Shown: positions 1 through 8,510, counted from the first letter of the stretch. The stretch: 36,705 nucleotides of DNA from an uncultured Bacilli bacterium (GCA_947624705.1 CANQLL010000007.1:1-36705), one strand, 5' to 3'. Notes: generated by a model not told the origin, from the sequence alone. Numbers and translations: made by a program.

Positions 1-36
1 CGTGATTATTTTAACAAATTAAAATAATCTATCGTT

Positions 37-99
37 GGTTTGTCGTGACTTTGTCACTTTTGTTTGACAAACCTACAAATGGAAAAGTAAAAATATAAA
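37..99 (+). promoter_or_regulatory. Putative promoter with dyad over the -35 box
   Basis: A TTGACA box at 64-69 is followed by AT-rich candidate -10 boxes (TAAAAA at 88-93 with an 18-base spacer, or TATAAA at 94-99). The -35 lies in the right arm of an inverted repeat, GGTTTGTC (37-44) and GACAAACC (66-73), with a smaller GTGAC/GTCAC dyad nested inside at 45-57. The layout suggests a regulator binding site overlapping the promoter of the surface protein gene at 176. The exact -10 is uncertain. Confidence 0.45.
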
Positions 100-175
100 C
101 AATTTGTTGAAAAGCTTAAAATAATAAGATATAATTTAATTGATTTAACATATAATAAAAAGAAGGAGTAAGGAT

Positions 176-2146
176 ATGAAGAATAAAATTAGTTTATTTA
201 TTTTTACACTATGTAGTGTGTTAATTTTTACAGGCAGTGTTAGGGCAGCCGGAGCTACTGATTATGCTTCATTAAATAAGGCTTTTCAAGAGGCTGCTGA
301 TAATGAAGTTATAACGCTTGATCAAGATATTACAATTAGTGAGCAAACGGGAGATAATTATATTAAAGCCGCGAGTAGTTCTGCTAAAAATATTACCTTA
401 GATTTGCAAGGTCATACCATTAGTTCTGTTAATAAAGATAAAGGAACAATTATCGTAGAAAATAATCTTAATTTAACTATAACTGGTAATGGAACAGTAA
501 AACATACTAATAATCAACCAGCTTTAATCATTAAAAATGGTGATGTTACTATTGAAAATGGTACTTTTGCTGTGGAAACAACACCATATTATGCTATTCA
601 TGTTGGTGATAATGATAAAGCAGATAAAGCCAGTGAAGATTTAACTAATACTTTAACAATAAAAAATGCCACAGTAACTAATTCTAAATCAGGTGGAATT
701 ATTGTTATGACTAAACATTCAAAAGTTGATATTGAAAATATTGATTTAAATGTTGTCGATAACACGGCAATTTCTACTTATAGTTCAACTCAAGATGTGG
801 AAATAAATATTAAAGATGGTAATTTAATTGCGACAAGAGAAAATAAAGAAAATAATGTTGATGCTATCGGTATTTTAGGAAAAGAAATTAGGCTAAATAT
901 TAGTGGTGGTTATATAGAAGCTCTTGAGGGAATAGGAATAAATTCTAATAATAGTGGAAATACTTCGACCATAAATATTTCGGGTGGTACAATCAAAGCT
1001 CATGTTGGTATGTACCAACCGCAAAATGCCGAAACTACTATTACTGCTGGGACTATTGAGGGTGCTATTGGCATTGTGGCTAGGCAAGGTTCTTTAAATA
1101 TTTCCGGTGGGACAATTATCGGCAACGCTGAGGCCGGAGAAGAAGAATTTGCGGTTGGCTATGGTGATAATAAATTAACTCCAGGGGCTGCTGTAATTGT
1201 GGATAATGGTCCAAAGACTTATGGTGATGATTTGGTTACTAATATTACGGGTGGAGTGTTTGAAGCTACTAGCGAAAATGCCGTAGTATCTTATGAAGAT
1301 AATACTACTGATTTTACGATAACTGGTGGACAATACAATAAACCATTTAATCAAGAATTTGTGCAAAATAATGAAGCTGAAGTGCAAATGGGAGATAACT
1401 ATTATGTTGGAGCCTCTGCAGAAAAAGCTGTTCAAAATGCCCCAGCTGGTTCAACTGTTACTGTTTTACAAGGTGATTTAGAATTAAGTAATATTGGTGA
1501 GGGTGTAACAGTAGAAAATAAAGGAGATGGGCAAGTAAGTGTTAATGGAAAAGAATTAGATAAAGATAGTTCTTATACAACGCCTATAACGTCTCATAAT
1601 AATAAAGATGAAAATAAAGAAGAAGAACGTTTAATAGTTGAAGGAGTAACTTACACTGACAAAGATAATATGCAAATTGAAGGTTCTATAGTTACTGAGG
1701 CTAATGAAACTTATAATAAAATGATTGAATTCTTAAAAGCTAAAGGTTATCAAAATATCTTTAAGATGTATGAAATACATGTTAAAGATAATCAAAAACT
1801 TTCTCATTCTTTAACTATAACATTTGATCTAGGCACAATAAATAATGGCAAAATTGCTTATATTTTACATCAAAAACATGATGGCAGTTATGAAGAATTT
1901 ACAAAATTAGTGGAAAATGGTAAAGTATCAATTGAAGTTTCTGAATTGTCACCATTTATCATCGCTTTTAAAGAAGAAGAAAATAAATTAACAAATATTG
2001 ACGTAACAGCAACAGAACAAAATCAAGATGTTTCTAATAACGCTCAAACATCTTCAATTGATGTTGTTAAATATGCTATTTTATCGGCTCTAACATTTAT
2101 TTGTCTAGTTGCTTTAATAATTAGTATGAAAAAGGAAGAAAGTTAA
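176..2146 (+). CDS. Secreted beta-helix-like surface protein with putative sortase B sorting signal
   Basis: A 656-residue exported protein. Residues 1-25 form a signal peptide (basic start, hydrophobic core, cleavage near VRAAG). Residues about 50-400 contain many short beta-strand repeats of the ITI.GGT / LNISGG type, the pattern of a right-handed parallel beta-helix (pectin-lyase-like fold), here probably structural or adhesive because no catalytic signature is recognised. The C-terminus has NAQTS at 622-626, a hydrophobic stretch at about 632-650 and the basic tail KKEES. NAQTS resembles the NPQTN signal of class B sortases, and a class B sortase follows directly, so this is probably its substrate. 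Ribosome binding site AGAAGGAG lies just before the ATG. The exact surface role is unknown. Confidence 0.8.
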   Translation: MKNKISLFIFTLCSVLIFTGSVRAAGATDYASLNKAFQEAADNEVITLDQDITISEQTGDNYIKAASSSAKNITLDLQGHTISSVNKDKGTIIVENNLNLTITGNGTVKHTNNQPALIIKNGDVTIENGTFAVETTPYYAIHVGDNDKADKASEDLTNTLTIKNATVTNSKSGGIIVMTKHSKVDIENIDLNVVDNTAISTYSSTQDVEINIKDGNLIATRENKENNVDAIGILGKEIRLNISGGYIEALEGIGINSNNSGNTSTINISGGTIKAHVGMYQPQNAETTITAGTIEGAIGIVARQGSLNISGGTIIGNAEAGEEEFAVGYGDNKLTPGAAVIVDNGPKTYGDDLVTNITGGVFEATSENAVVSYEDNTTDFTITGGQYNKPFNQEFVQNNEAEVQMGDNYYVGASAEKAVQNAPAGSTVTVLQGDLELSNIGEGVTVENKGDGQVSVNGKELDKDSSYTTPITSHNNKDENKEEERLIVEGVTYTDKDNMQIEGSIVTEANETYNKMIEFLKAKGYQNIFKMYEIHVKDNQKLSHSLTITFDLGTINNGKIAYILHQKHDGSYEEFTKLVENGKVSIEVSELSPFIIAFKEEENKLTNIDVTATEQNQDVSNNAQTSSIDVVKYAILSALTFICLVALIISMKKEES

Positions 2147-2161
2147 TTTCTTCTTTTGCTT

Positions 2162-2896
2162 ATGAAAAAAAAGTTAAAAATTATTCTTATATTAATATTA
2201 TTGAGTTTATTTTCTTACTTTTTTTCTAAAGTTTGTATTTTTACCTTAGATATGGTAAAAAATAAACATATCCAAAAATATTTGATAAAAGAAGTAATAA
2301 ATGTCACTATAAATAAAGATACAAATGAAGAAGAATTTAAGGTTGATTTTCCAAAATTAATCGAAAAAAATAAAGATACAGTTGGTTGGATAAGATATAA
2401 TAATGATAAAATAAATTATCCGGTTGTAAAATCAACCGATAATGAATATTATTTATCTAAGTCTTTTAATAAAACTAATAATAAAAATGGCACTATTTTC
2501 ATGGATTTTCGCAATAAATCTTTTGATGATAAAAATGTTGTTCTTTTTGGTCATGCTATGTTAGATGGTAGTATGTTTGGCAGTTTAACAGATGTTTTTA
2601 AAAAAGACTTTTTTACGCAAGATGCAAATAATTATATCAAAATTTATACTCCTAATAAAATTTTGACTTATCAAATATTTAGCTATTATACAATTGAAAA
2701 AGAAGAATATTATATTACAACTGATTTTTCTACTGATGAAGAATTTCAAAATTTTATTAGCGTAATTACGAAAAGAAGTTATAAAGATTTTAAATTAGAT
2801 GTAAATACTGATGATAAAATTTTAACTTTATCAACGTGTCATGGCACAGGAAATACAACTAAAAGAAATGTTATTCATGCTAAATTAATTAAATAA
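2162..2896 (+). CDS. srtB: Class B sortase
   Basis: Transpeptidase that would anchor secreted proteins to the cell wall. An N-terminal membrane anchor (hydrophobic residues about 8-30) is followed by the sortase B core: the VGWIR and YPVV segments, YYLSKSF, catalytic His in FGHAM, catalytic Cys in LSTC and the Arg of TKRNV (residues 133, 228 and 237 when counted from the TTG at 2156). The order and spacing match the family. The ATG at 2162 is preferred over the TTG six bases upstream; neither has a well-placed ribosome binding site, so translation may be coupled to the gene ending at 2146. The preceding gene is the likely substrate, forming a two-gene surface-anchoring unit. A strong terminator follows. 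Confidence 0.88.
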   Translation: MKKKLKIILILILLSLFSYFFSKVCIFTLDMVKNKHIQKYLIKEVINVTINKDTNEEEFKVDFPKLIEKNKDTVGWIRYNNDKINYPVVKSTDNEYYLSKSFNKTNNKNGTIFMDFRNKSFDDKNVVLFGHAMLDGSMFGSLTDVFKKDFFTQDANNYIKIYTPNKILTYQIFSYYTIEKEEYYITTDFSTDEEFQNFISVITKRSYKDFKLDVNTDDKILTLSTCHGTGNTTKRNVIHAKLIK

Positions 2897-2903
2897 TAAT
2901 TTT

Positions 2904-2939
2904 AAAAGAAGATGGAGGATCAAAACTCCATCTTCTTTT
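2904..2939. terminator. Bidirectional Rho-independent terminator
   Basis: A perfect 14-bp stem (2904-2917 with 2926-2939) and an 8-base loop sit between the convergent sortase and uppP genes. A T-run follows on the plus strand and T-rich sequence on the minus strand. It touches the uppP stop codon. Confidence 0.9.
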
Positions 2940-3751
2940 TAACGAAAATATATTAAAGTAAATATTCCTATAATTAAACAATAAATAGAAAACTTCCAAA
3001 GTTTACCTTTTTCTACTATTTTGCTTAACCATTGGTAAGCAAAATAAGTTACGATTAATGATGCCATAAATCCCGCAAAATAAGGCATTAAAACTACACC
3101 TAATTGATTATCTTTAAGCATATCTATGGCTCCTAAACCAAAAGTGGCTATACTAACGGGAAAATATAAAATAAAAGTATATTTTAAAGCTGTATTTCTT
3201 TTAAAATCACGTAGTAAACATCCTACTAACACCGCACCACTTCGACTAATTCCTGGAAAAATGGCTACTGCTTGTAATAACCCAATTAATATCGCATCTT
3301 TATAAGTTATATCTTTATCTTCTTTTTTTCCTTTAATATTTTTTATTGAAAATAAAGCTAAAGCGGTGATTAAAAAGGCTAAACCAACAATTCTTGGTGT
3401 TCCTAAAGCGCTTTCAATTTTATCTTTTAAAAGTAAACCGACAATTCCGGTAGGAATTGTGCTAACAATAATTAATAAACAATATTTAAAATCATTTTTA
3501 TATTTACTTCTTTGGGCTTTTTTAAATATAAATTTAAAAAAGCTTTTGATTAATTTAATAATATCTTTTCTAAAAATATATAATATTGCTATAAAAGAAG
3601 CAAAGTTTACAACTATTTCAAAATTTAAATCATTAAACATATTTGTATTAAATAAATTTCTAAATATTAATAAATGTCCACTTGAAGAAATAGGTAAAGG
3701 TTCAGTTATTCCTTGAATTATTCCTAGAATTATATATTTTATATATTCCAT
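2939..3751 (-). CDS. uppP: Undecaprenyl-diphosphatase UppP/BacA
   Basis: Integral membrane phosphatase that recycles undecaprenyl pyrophosphate to the monophosphate carrier for peptidoglycan synthesis; overproduction gives bacitracin resistance in other species. The two family signatures are visible: the N-terminal E-PLPISSSGH motif and the PGISRSG motif past mid-protein, between several hydrophobic helices. Length (about 270 residues) fits the family. The ATG at 3751 is chosen because GGTGAT lies four bases upstream; another in-frame ATG at 3763 would leave no ribosome binding site. It is divergent from the small membrane protein gene at 3819, and the two start regions are mirror images. Confidence 0.93.
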   Translation of the reverse strand: MEYIKYIILGIIQGITEPLPISSSGHLLIFRNLFNTNMFNDLNFEIVVNFASFIAILYIFRKDIIKLIKSFFKFIFKKAQRSKYKNDFKYCLLIIVSTIPTGIVGLLLKDKIESALGTPRIVGLAFLITALALFSIKNIKGKKEDKDITYKDAILIGLLQAVAIFPGISRSGAVLVGCLLRDFKRNTALKYTFILYFPVSIATFGLGAIDMLKDNQLGVVLMPYFAGFMASLIVTYFAYQWLSKIVEKGKLWKFSIYCLIIGIFTLIYFR

Positions 3752-3818
3752 TATTATCACCATTATAATTATATAATAAAAATTTAATTTAAGAAATAAA
3801 ATTATAATGGTGATAATA
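3752..3818. repeat. 19-bp perfect inverted repeat between divergent genes
   Basis: The arms at 3752-3770 and 3800-3818 are exact reverse complements separated by 29 AT-rich bases. Each arm contains the GGTGAT ribosome binding site of the gene it faces (uppP to the left, a small membrane protein to the right) and a TATAAT-like box (3803-3808 and its mirror). It could be an operator, a mirrored promoter pair or an RNA element; the sequence cannot decide. Confidence 0.75.
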
Positions 3819-4046
3819 TTGGCTCGTACTTTTCTTTTTATTTTCGGTATTTTTCTTATATCTTTTTCTTTAGCTTATATCATTTTATATTTAAATTTAT
3901 TAGTTATGGGGTATAGTTTTTTAGAATATGTTAAATTTATTAGTAGGAAATTTGAATGTAATAGTTTCCTTTTGGGAATATTATGCATATATTTATCAAT
4001 AAAAAGGTGGGGAAAAAATGAATTATTTTTACGACATTCTCATTAA
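3819..4046 (+). CDS. Small membrane protein of unknown function
   Basis: About 75 residues with two hydrophobic segments: residues about 5-30, a strong membrane helix, and about 50-60. The TTG at 3819 is taken as the start (protein beginning ARTFLF after the initiator) because GGTGAT lies four bases upstream; an in-frame ATG at 3807 would put that site inside the gene. The 3' end overlaps the next gene by 29 bases, so the two are probably co-transcribed and translationally coupled. No family is recognised with confidence. Confidence 0.6.
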   Translation: MARTFLFIFGIFLISFSLAYIILYLNLLVMGYSFLEYVKFISRKFECNSFLLGILCIYLSIKRWGKNELFLRHSH

Positions 4047-4662
4047 CTTAAATGATATTGCTTATAATTTTTATGAATGGTCTAAAGATGATAGTATTTT
4101 ACATCTAAAAAAAATACCAGTATTTAAAATTAATACTAAAGAACTAAAAGATTTATTAAAATATAATATAAAAATAGATAAGAATTTTTTAGATAATATT
4201 TATAATAAAACCGAAAGTTATGAAGCAAATAATAAATATATTGAATATATGGCTTTATTTACGGATGAAAATAATTCTCTTGTGCTAGAATTTGATCAAA
4301 ATGGTAAATCATTATATCGGAGTAAATTACTTTTAGAAGAAGAATTAGATTTATTAGAAATGGCTTATTCTTTAAAAAAAGAAAATATAACTTATGAAAA
4401 ATTAAATTTATTACCTAAAACTTTTTCTTCTCGCCAAGAAAATGAAATAAAACATTTCTTAGAAATTGAAATTAAAACTTTATATGAAAATAAACAAATC
4501 TCTAAATTACGTTATTTATACAATGAAACATTTAATCAAGATAATAAAAATCTAGATTTAATTTATCAAAATTTATTAAAGAAAATAAAAAGTGATTTTT
4601 CTTTAAATCACTTAAAACTTTTTGAAATAGTTAAATTATCTTATAAACATTTATCGACTTAA
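4018..4662 (+). CDS. Conserved hypothetical protein, DUF3603-like N-terminus
   Basis: A 214-residue soluble, helix-rich protein. Its first 40 residues (YFYDILIN...YEWSKDDSILHLKKIPV) follow the pattern I associate with DUF3603 proteins of Bacillus (a Y-L-Y-D opening followed by an EW-KDD segment); this is a resemblance from memory, not a search result. The rest is charged and without recognised motifs. AGGTGG lies about eight bases before the ATG. It overlaps the preceding membrane protein gene, and its last 12 bases overlap the 3' end of trpS on the other strand. The trpS terminator is embedded in its 3' part. Confidence 0.65.
   Translation: MNYFYDILINLNDIAYNFYEWSKDDSILHLKKIPVFKINTKELKDLLKYNIKIDKNFLDNIYNKTESYEANNKYIEYMALFTDENNSLVLEFDQNGKSLYRSKLLLEEELDLLEMAYSLKKENITYEKLNLLPKTFSSRQENEIKHFLEIEIKTLYENKQISKLRYLYNETFNQDNKNLDLIYQNLLKKIKSDFSLNHLKLFEIVKLSYKHLST
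4590..4613 (-). terminator. trpS terminator inside the opposing gene
   Basis: A 9-bp stem (4590-4598 with 4605-4613) and 6-base loop. Read on the minus strand it is followed by TTTTTATTTT and lies 38 bases past the trpS stop. It sits within the coding region of the convergent gene ending at 4662. Confidence 0.75.
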
Positions 4663-5638
4663 ACCAACTTTTTGATAAACTTCCTCTAATTTAGCCTGCG
4701 CAATAGATTGCGCTTTTTGGATGCCTTTATCTAAAACTTCATCGACTAAATTAGAATTAATTATTTCTTGATATTTATTTTGCAGAGTTTCTAACATTTT
4801 AACAACTTCATTAGCTACCATTTTTTTAAATGTACCATAATTACTATCTTTAAATTCTTCTTCAATATCCTTAATAGTTTTATTGGTTAAACAAGAATAG
4901 ATAGTCATTAAATTAGATATTCCTGGTTTAGCCTCTGGATCATATTTGATTTGATTATCTGAATCAGTTACAGCACTCATTATTTTCTTGCGGGCACTTT
5001 CAACATTTTCAAGCAAAGTGATATATCCTTTAGGATTATCACTAGATTTACTCATTTTTTTAGTTGGATTTTGTAAATCATAAATTTTGGCTCCAACTTG
5101 GGAAATTATAGGTTCAGGTATTTTAAAAGTTTCTCCATATTTTTTATTAAAACGTTCGGCTATATTACGTGTTAATTCAACGTGTTGTTTTTGATCAATT
5201 CCTACCGGTACAACATCAGCATCATACAAGATAATATCAGCAGCCATTAAAGCGGGGTAGGTATATAACCCCACAACTAATTGCATTTTCACTTTTATTT
5301 TTACTTTTATCTTTAAATTGCGTCATCCGATTTAATTCGCCGATATAAGTATTACATTCTAAAACCCAACCTAAATTATTATGAATATTATTTTCTGATT
5401 GTAAGAAAATTGTTGTATTTTTAGGATCTAAGCCACTGGCTAAATAAATTGCTACCAAATCTTTTGTTCTTTTTCTTAATTCTTCGGGATCATTATAGAT
5501 CGTGATCGCATGTAAATTAGCCACAAAGATAAAAGATTCATAATCTTTTTGCATATCGACAAATTGTCTAATTGCTCCTAAATAGTTTCCTAAAGTTAAT
5601 TCTCCTGTCGGTTTAATACCAGAAAGTAATCGTTTCAT
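4651..5638 (-). pseudogene. trpS: Tryptophan--tRNA ligase with an internal frameshift
   Basis: Class I aminoacyl-tRNA synthetase charging tRNA-Trp. The N-terminal part (5638 to about 5270) has SGIKPTGELTLGNYLGA, the equivalent of the HIGH motif. The C-terminal part (about 5270 to 4651) has LMAADIILYDAD, DQKQHVELTR and the KMSKS loop in KKMSKSSDN. The two parts are in different frames: after NAISCG the first frame runs into VIYLPRFNGC and stops near 5237, while GLYTYPALM continues in the other frame. One extra base, most simply in the run of four C (plus strand) at 5269-5272, explains this; removing it restores a full-length protein of about 328 residues. GAGGTGA precedes the ATG. It may be a sequencing error, a true lesion or programmed frameshifting. 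Confidence 0.9.
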
Positions 5639-5726
5639 AATTTTTTCACCTCGTAAATTTAGTTTAACATATTATGTATATTTTTTAAATATAAAGACAA
5701 AATAAAATTAAAGGAGAAGAAAAATT

Positions 5727-6284
5727 ATGAAAAAAATTTTAATGTTACTAGTTGCTACTTTAGGTCTAGTTGGTTGTACCATTGGTCCCGCTAATACGCC
5801 AAGCAAAGCGGTGGAGGAATATTTAGATCGTTATATTGATAATAGTGATGTAGTTATGAATGAACTTGATGAATATGTAGCTGATCGAGATGAACTTAAT
5901 GATGAACAAAAAGAAACTTATAAAGAAGTTCTAAAAAAACAATATAGTGATCTGAAATATGAAATTACGGATGAAAAATATGATGGGGATACGGCCACTG
6001 TTAGTGTTAAATTAACAGTTTATGACTTATATAAAGTTCAAAAAGAAGCTGATGAATATCTAACTAATAAAAAAGATGAATTTAATGATGAAAATGGTAA
6101 CTATGATGAAGCTAAGTTTACTAAATATAAGTTAGATAAGATGAAAGATAACACTGATACCGTTGAATATACCTTAGACATAACAGCCACTAAAGTCAAC
6201 AATGCTTGGGAAGTAGAACAATTAAATAATGATGCTTTACAAAAAATTCATGGTATTTATAATTATGAAAATGAAAGCAAATAA
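5727..6284 (+). CDS. Lipoprotein of unknown function
   Basis: A 185-residue exported lipoprotein. Residues 1-17 form a lipoprotein signal peptide ending in the lipobox LVGC, with Cys17 the predicted lipidated residue. The mature part is acidic and helix- and strand-forming; the sequence TPSKAVEEYLDRY after the lipobox and alternating strands such as TATVSVKLTVYD are reminiscent of small NTF2-like or DUF4878-type lipoproteins, but I cannot assign a family. AAAGGAGAAG precedes the ATG. It is divergent from trpS and is followed by a strong terminator, so it is probably monocistronic. Confidence 0.8.
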   Translation: MKKILMLLVATLGLVGCTIGPANTPSKAVEEYLDRYIDNSDVVMNELDEYVADRDELNDEQKETYKEVLKKQYSDLKYEITDEKYDGDTATVSVKLTVYDLYKVQKEADEYLTNKKDEFNDENGNYDEAKFTKYKLDKMKDNTDTVEYTLDITATKVNNAWEVEQLNNDALQKIHGIYNYENESK

Positions 6285-6319
6285 AAAGAATTCACTTCAG
6301 AATTCTTCTTTTTATTTGC
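6277..6319. terminator. Bidirectional terminator
   Basis: Inner stem 6286-6293 with 6300-6307, extended outward by GCAAATAAAAAG pairing with CTTTTTATTTGC across a 3-base bulge. T-runs follow in both directions. It lies between the lipoprotein gene and the end of the interrupted CYTH reading frame on the minus strand (6312). Confidence 0.85.
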
Positions 6320-6806
6320 ATATTCTTTTTAAACATTTTTCTTGTTTTAATAACGATTCAATATTATCAACTAAAGCTAAATTCTTATTTTTATATCTTT
6401 TATCTTCAGTTATTTCTTGAAAAAATCAATTAGGAATTGTAAATTCCTGAGCTTGCTTTAAATTAGGAAATTCTACTTCAGCCGTTTGTAGTCCTTCTAA
6501 ATTTTCATGATAAATATCTAACTCACCCATTAAATCATTTTCAAGAGGAATAAAATAACGCGTTTTATGAATTATATTTCCTCTAATAATTCGACAAAAA
6601 TTTAAATAAGTAGTTAAATTAATTGCAATTTCATTTTCTTCTCTAATTAATGTTCCTTCACTTTTAGTAGTTAAATAATAATTATCATCAACTTTTCTAA
6701 TGCGAATTTCGGGCTTAAAACTAATATAACTTTGAATAATATCTTTTTTAGGATAATTTTCTAAATTTGGTAAATCTTTTATTAAAAATTTTCTTTCTAT
6801 TTCCAT
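6312..6806 (-). pseudogene. CYTH-domain protein interrupted by an in-frame UGA at a tryptophan position
   Basis: The CYTH (triphosphate tunnel metalloenzyme) family binds triphosphates and divalent metals in a beta-barrel. The start MEIERKFL carries the diagnostic ExExK motif, and RIRKVDDNYYLTTKS, EIAINL and GELDIYHENLEGL follow the barrel strands. The frame stops at UGA (6426-6428) after TIPN, but the same frame continues with FFQEITEDKRYKNKNLA, the usual C-terminal end of the family, where the residue after P-N/E is normally Trp. It then stops at TAA (6312-6314), beside the shared terminator. Either a TGG-to-TGA nonsense change, readthrough, or a sequencing error; the truncated product has 126 residues, the full one 164. 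Third gene of the minus-strand operon, one base after the HIT gene. Confidence 0.8.
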
Positions 6807-6807
6807 T

Positions 6808-7179
6808 TTACTTCTCCTTTAGCATTGTAAATATTTCTTCAACATTCTTTTTGCCTTTATTACGCCCATAATTAGGAAGTAAATGTAAATGGAAATGTTT
6901 AATTGCTTGCCGATTCCCATAATTAACAGCAAAAGTAAAGCTACTAACATTTAATTTTTTCATTAACATTTCACTTAAATCTTTAGCAACTTGATACATA
7001 TGATTAATTATTTTTTCATCTAATTCTTTAAAATCTACATAATGTTTTTTAGGAATAATTAAAGTATGACCATCAACTGTTGGATAAGCATCTAAAATCG
7101 CTATTACTTCTTCATCTTCATATAATTTTCTAGATTCTACTTCATTATTAATAATTTTACAAAATAAACAATCTTTCAC
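6808..7179 (-). CDS. HIT family hydrolase
   Basis: Histidine-triad nucleotide-binding protein, a family that hydrolyses nucleoside phosphoramidates or dinucleoside polyphosphates. The N-terminal DCLFCKI segment, GHTLIIPKKHY and the catalytic triad HFHLHLL are present; length is about 124 residues, normal for the family. I place the start at GTG 7179 (MKDCLFCKI) because GGTGAT lies four bases upstream and HIT proteins typically begin this way; an ATG at 7200 lacks a ribosome binding site. It lies between a TPR protein gene and the CYTH gene in one operon. Confidence 0.9.
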   Translation of the reverse strand: MKDCLFCKIINNEVESRKLYEDEEVIAILDAYPTVDGHTLIIPKKHYVDFKELDEKIINHMYQVAKDLSEMLMKKLNVSSFTFAVNYGNRQAIKHFHLHLLPNYGRNKGKKNVEEIFTMLKEK

Positions 7180-7206
7180 TTCTATCACCAATTTAATCAT
7201 AAATGA

Positions 7207-8451
7207 CTATGGCTTTTTTTGCAAGGTTATTTCTTCTGTTTGACATTTTAATTCATTATTTAAACTTTTACAAGGAATAATATCAACAATTTTATGACTA
7301 TTTACTAAAGTTTTAACTTTAAGAAAATCAGTTGGTTCTTCTTTAACCATTCCTATTTGCGGAATGGTTAAGTAGTAATTATCATATAAATCACTATCAT
7401 AATAATTTTCTAAAGAAAGCGTAATTTCCTTAAAAACTTCTCTTGCTGGTTTATTTAAATAATTACGTTCTTGAATTTTACTTATTATATCTTCTTCATT
7501 ATAAGAATTATATTCTTTTAAATTATTTTTAATATTACTATAAATTTCTTTAATATCATTATTTTTTAAAATACTAGGATTTAATTGGATATAATTAATA
7601 ACTTGCTCATAATTTCCTAACTTAAAATTAATAAATATTAATTCTTCAATTGCTTTTTTATGATAGATAGTATTTACTAAAGTTTGAAGACTTGTTTGGG
7701 CTTTAGAAAAATCATTAAGCATAATAAAAGACTTTGCTAATAAATAATTAGCATTTAAAATTATATTATTCTTATTAGCTTGACTTTCTAAAATTGATTT
7801 TAAAAAGGTTTGAGCTTCATAAACTTGATGATTATTTAAATATATCCCCGCTATTTGTAATTTAATAATACTATTATATTTAGAATTACTATTTTTAAGA
7901 GCTTTATTTAAAATAGTTAAAGCTTCTGATACTTTCCCTTGTTCTAAATACAAATTTCCTAATTTAGAATAAACAAATAATTTATCTTTATCTTTTGAAT
8001 AAATATCAGTTAAAGTTAAATTTAATAATTTTTGAAGACAATTTTCAGCATTAGAATAAAGTCCTAATAATCGAAAGCAATCACTCATATGGTGTAAAGC
8101 TGATGTTTTATCATAATAAGCTGTTTTAGCATCAACATAGATAGATTCACTTAATAAATCTTCATAACAGTCAACAGCTTTATAAAATTTACCTAAATTA
8201 TAATAAATACTTCCTAATTCATTTAAAACGATATTTCTTTTTTCAGTATATTTTAACTTTTCTAAAATAGTGATAGCTTCATGGTATTTTTTAATCTTTT
8301 TTAAAATAATAGCTTTTTCAAATAAAATAGAATAACTATAAGAAAATTCTTTTTCAAGATTTTGAATAATATTTAAAGCTTCATCGTATTGTTTATTTTG
8401 TCTTAAAAAAATAGCTTTTTTTAATTCTGATTTTGATTCAATTAATTCCAT
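7207..8451 (-). CDS. Tetratricopeptide-repeat protein
   Basis: A 414-residue soluble protein built mainly of TPR helical hairpins. At least six repeat-like units are visible from residue about 10 to 290, for example FLRQNKQYDEALNIIQNLE, ELGSIYYNLGKFYKAVDCY and KLGNLYLEQGKVSEALTIL, each with the small-large residue spacing of TPRs. The last 120 residues are not repeat-like. TPR arrays mediate protein-protein contacts; the partner here is unknown. No signal peptide or membrane segment is seen. GAGGG lies upstream of the ATG. It is the first gene of a minus-strand operon with the HIT and CYTH genes and is divergent from cotE. Confidence 0.8.
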   Translation of the reverse strand: MELIESKSELKKAIFLRQNKQYDEALNIIQNLEKEFSYSYSILFEKAIILKKIKKYHEAITILEKLKYTEKRNIVLNELGSIYYNLGKFYKAVDCYEDLLSESIYVDAKTAYYDKTSALHHMSDCFRLLGLYSNAENCLQKLLNLTLTDIYSKDKDKLFVYSKLGNLYLEQGKVSEALTILNKALKNSNSKYNSIIKLQIAGIYLNNHQVYEAQTFLKSILESQANKNNIILNANYLLAKSFIMLNDFSKAQTSLQTLVNTIYHKKAIEELIFINFKLGNYEQVINYIQLNPSILKNNDIKEIYSNIKNNLKEYNSYNEEDIISKIQERNYLNKPAREVFKEITLSLENYYDSDLYDNYYLTIPQIGMVKEEPTDFLKVKTLVNSHKIVDIIPCKSLNNELKCQTEEITLQKKP

Positions 8452-8510
8452 AAATCTTTTCCCTCAAATCTATAGTGGCTATTTTAACATATTTTCGAAA
8501 ATAAACAAGT

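Noticed and set aside
1175-1435. Minus-strand open frames within the beta-helix gene
   Set aside because: Antisense to a clear secreted repeat protein, with no start context and low-complexity composition.
6426-6428. UGA recoded as tryptophan (genetic code 4)
   Set aside because: UGA ends the genes at 12375, 15879, 23016 and 29020, two of them in ATGA overlaps, and tryptophans elsewhere are encoded by TGG.
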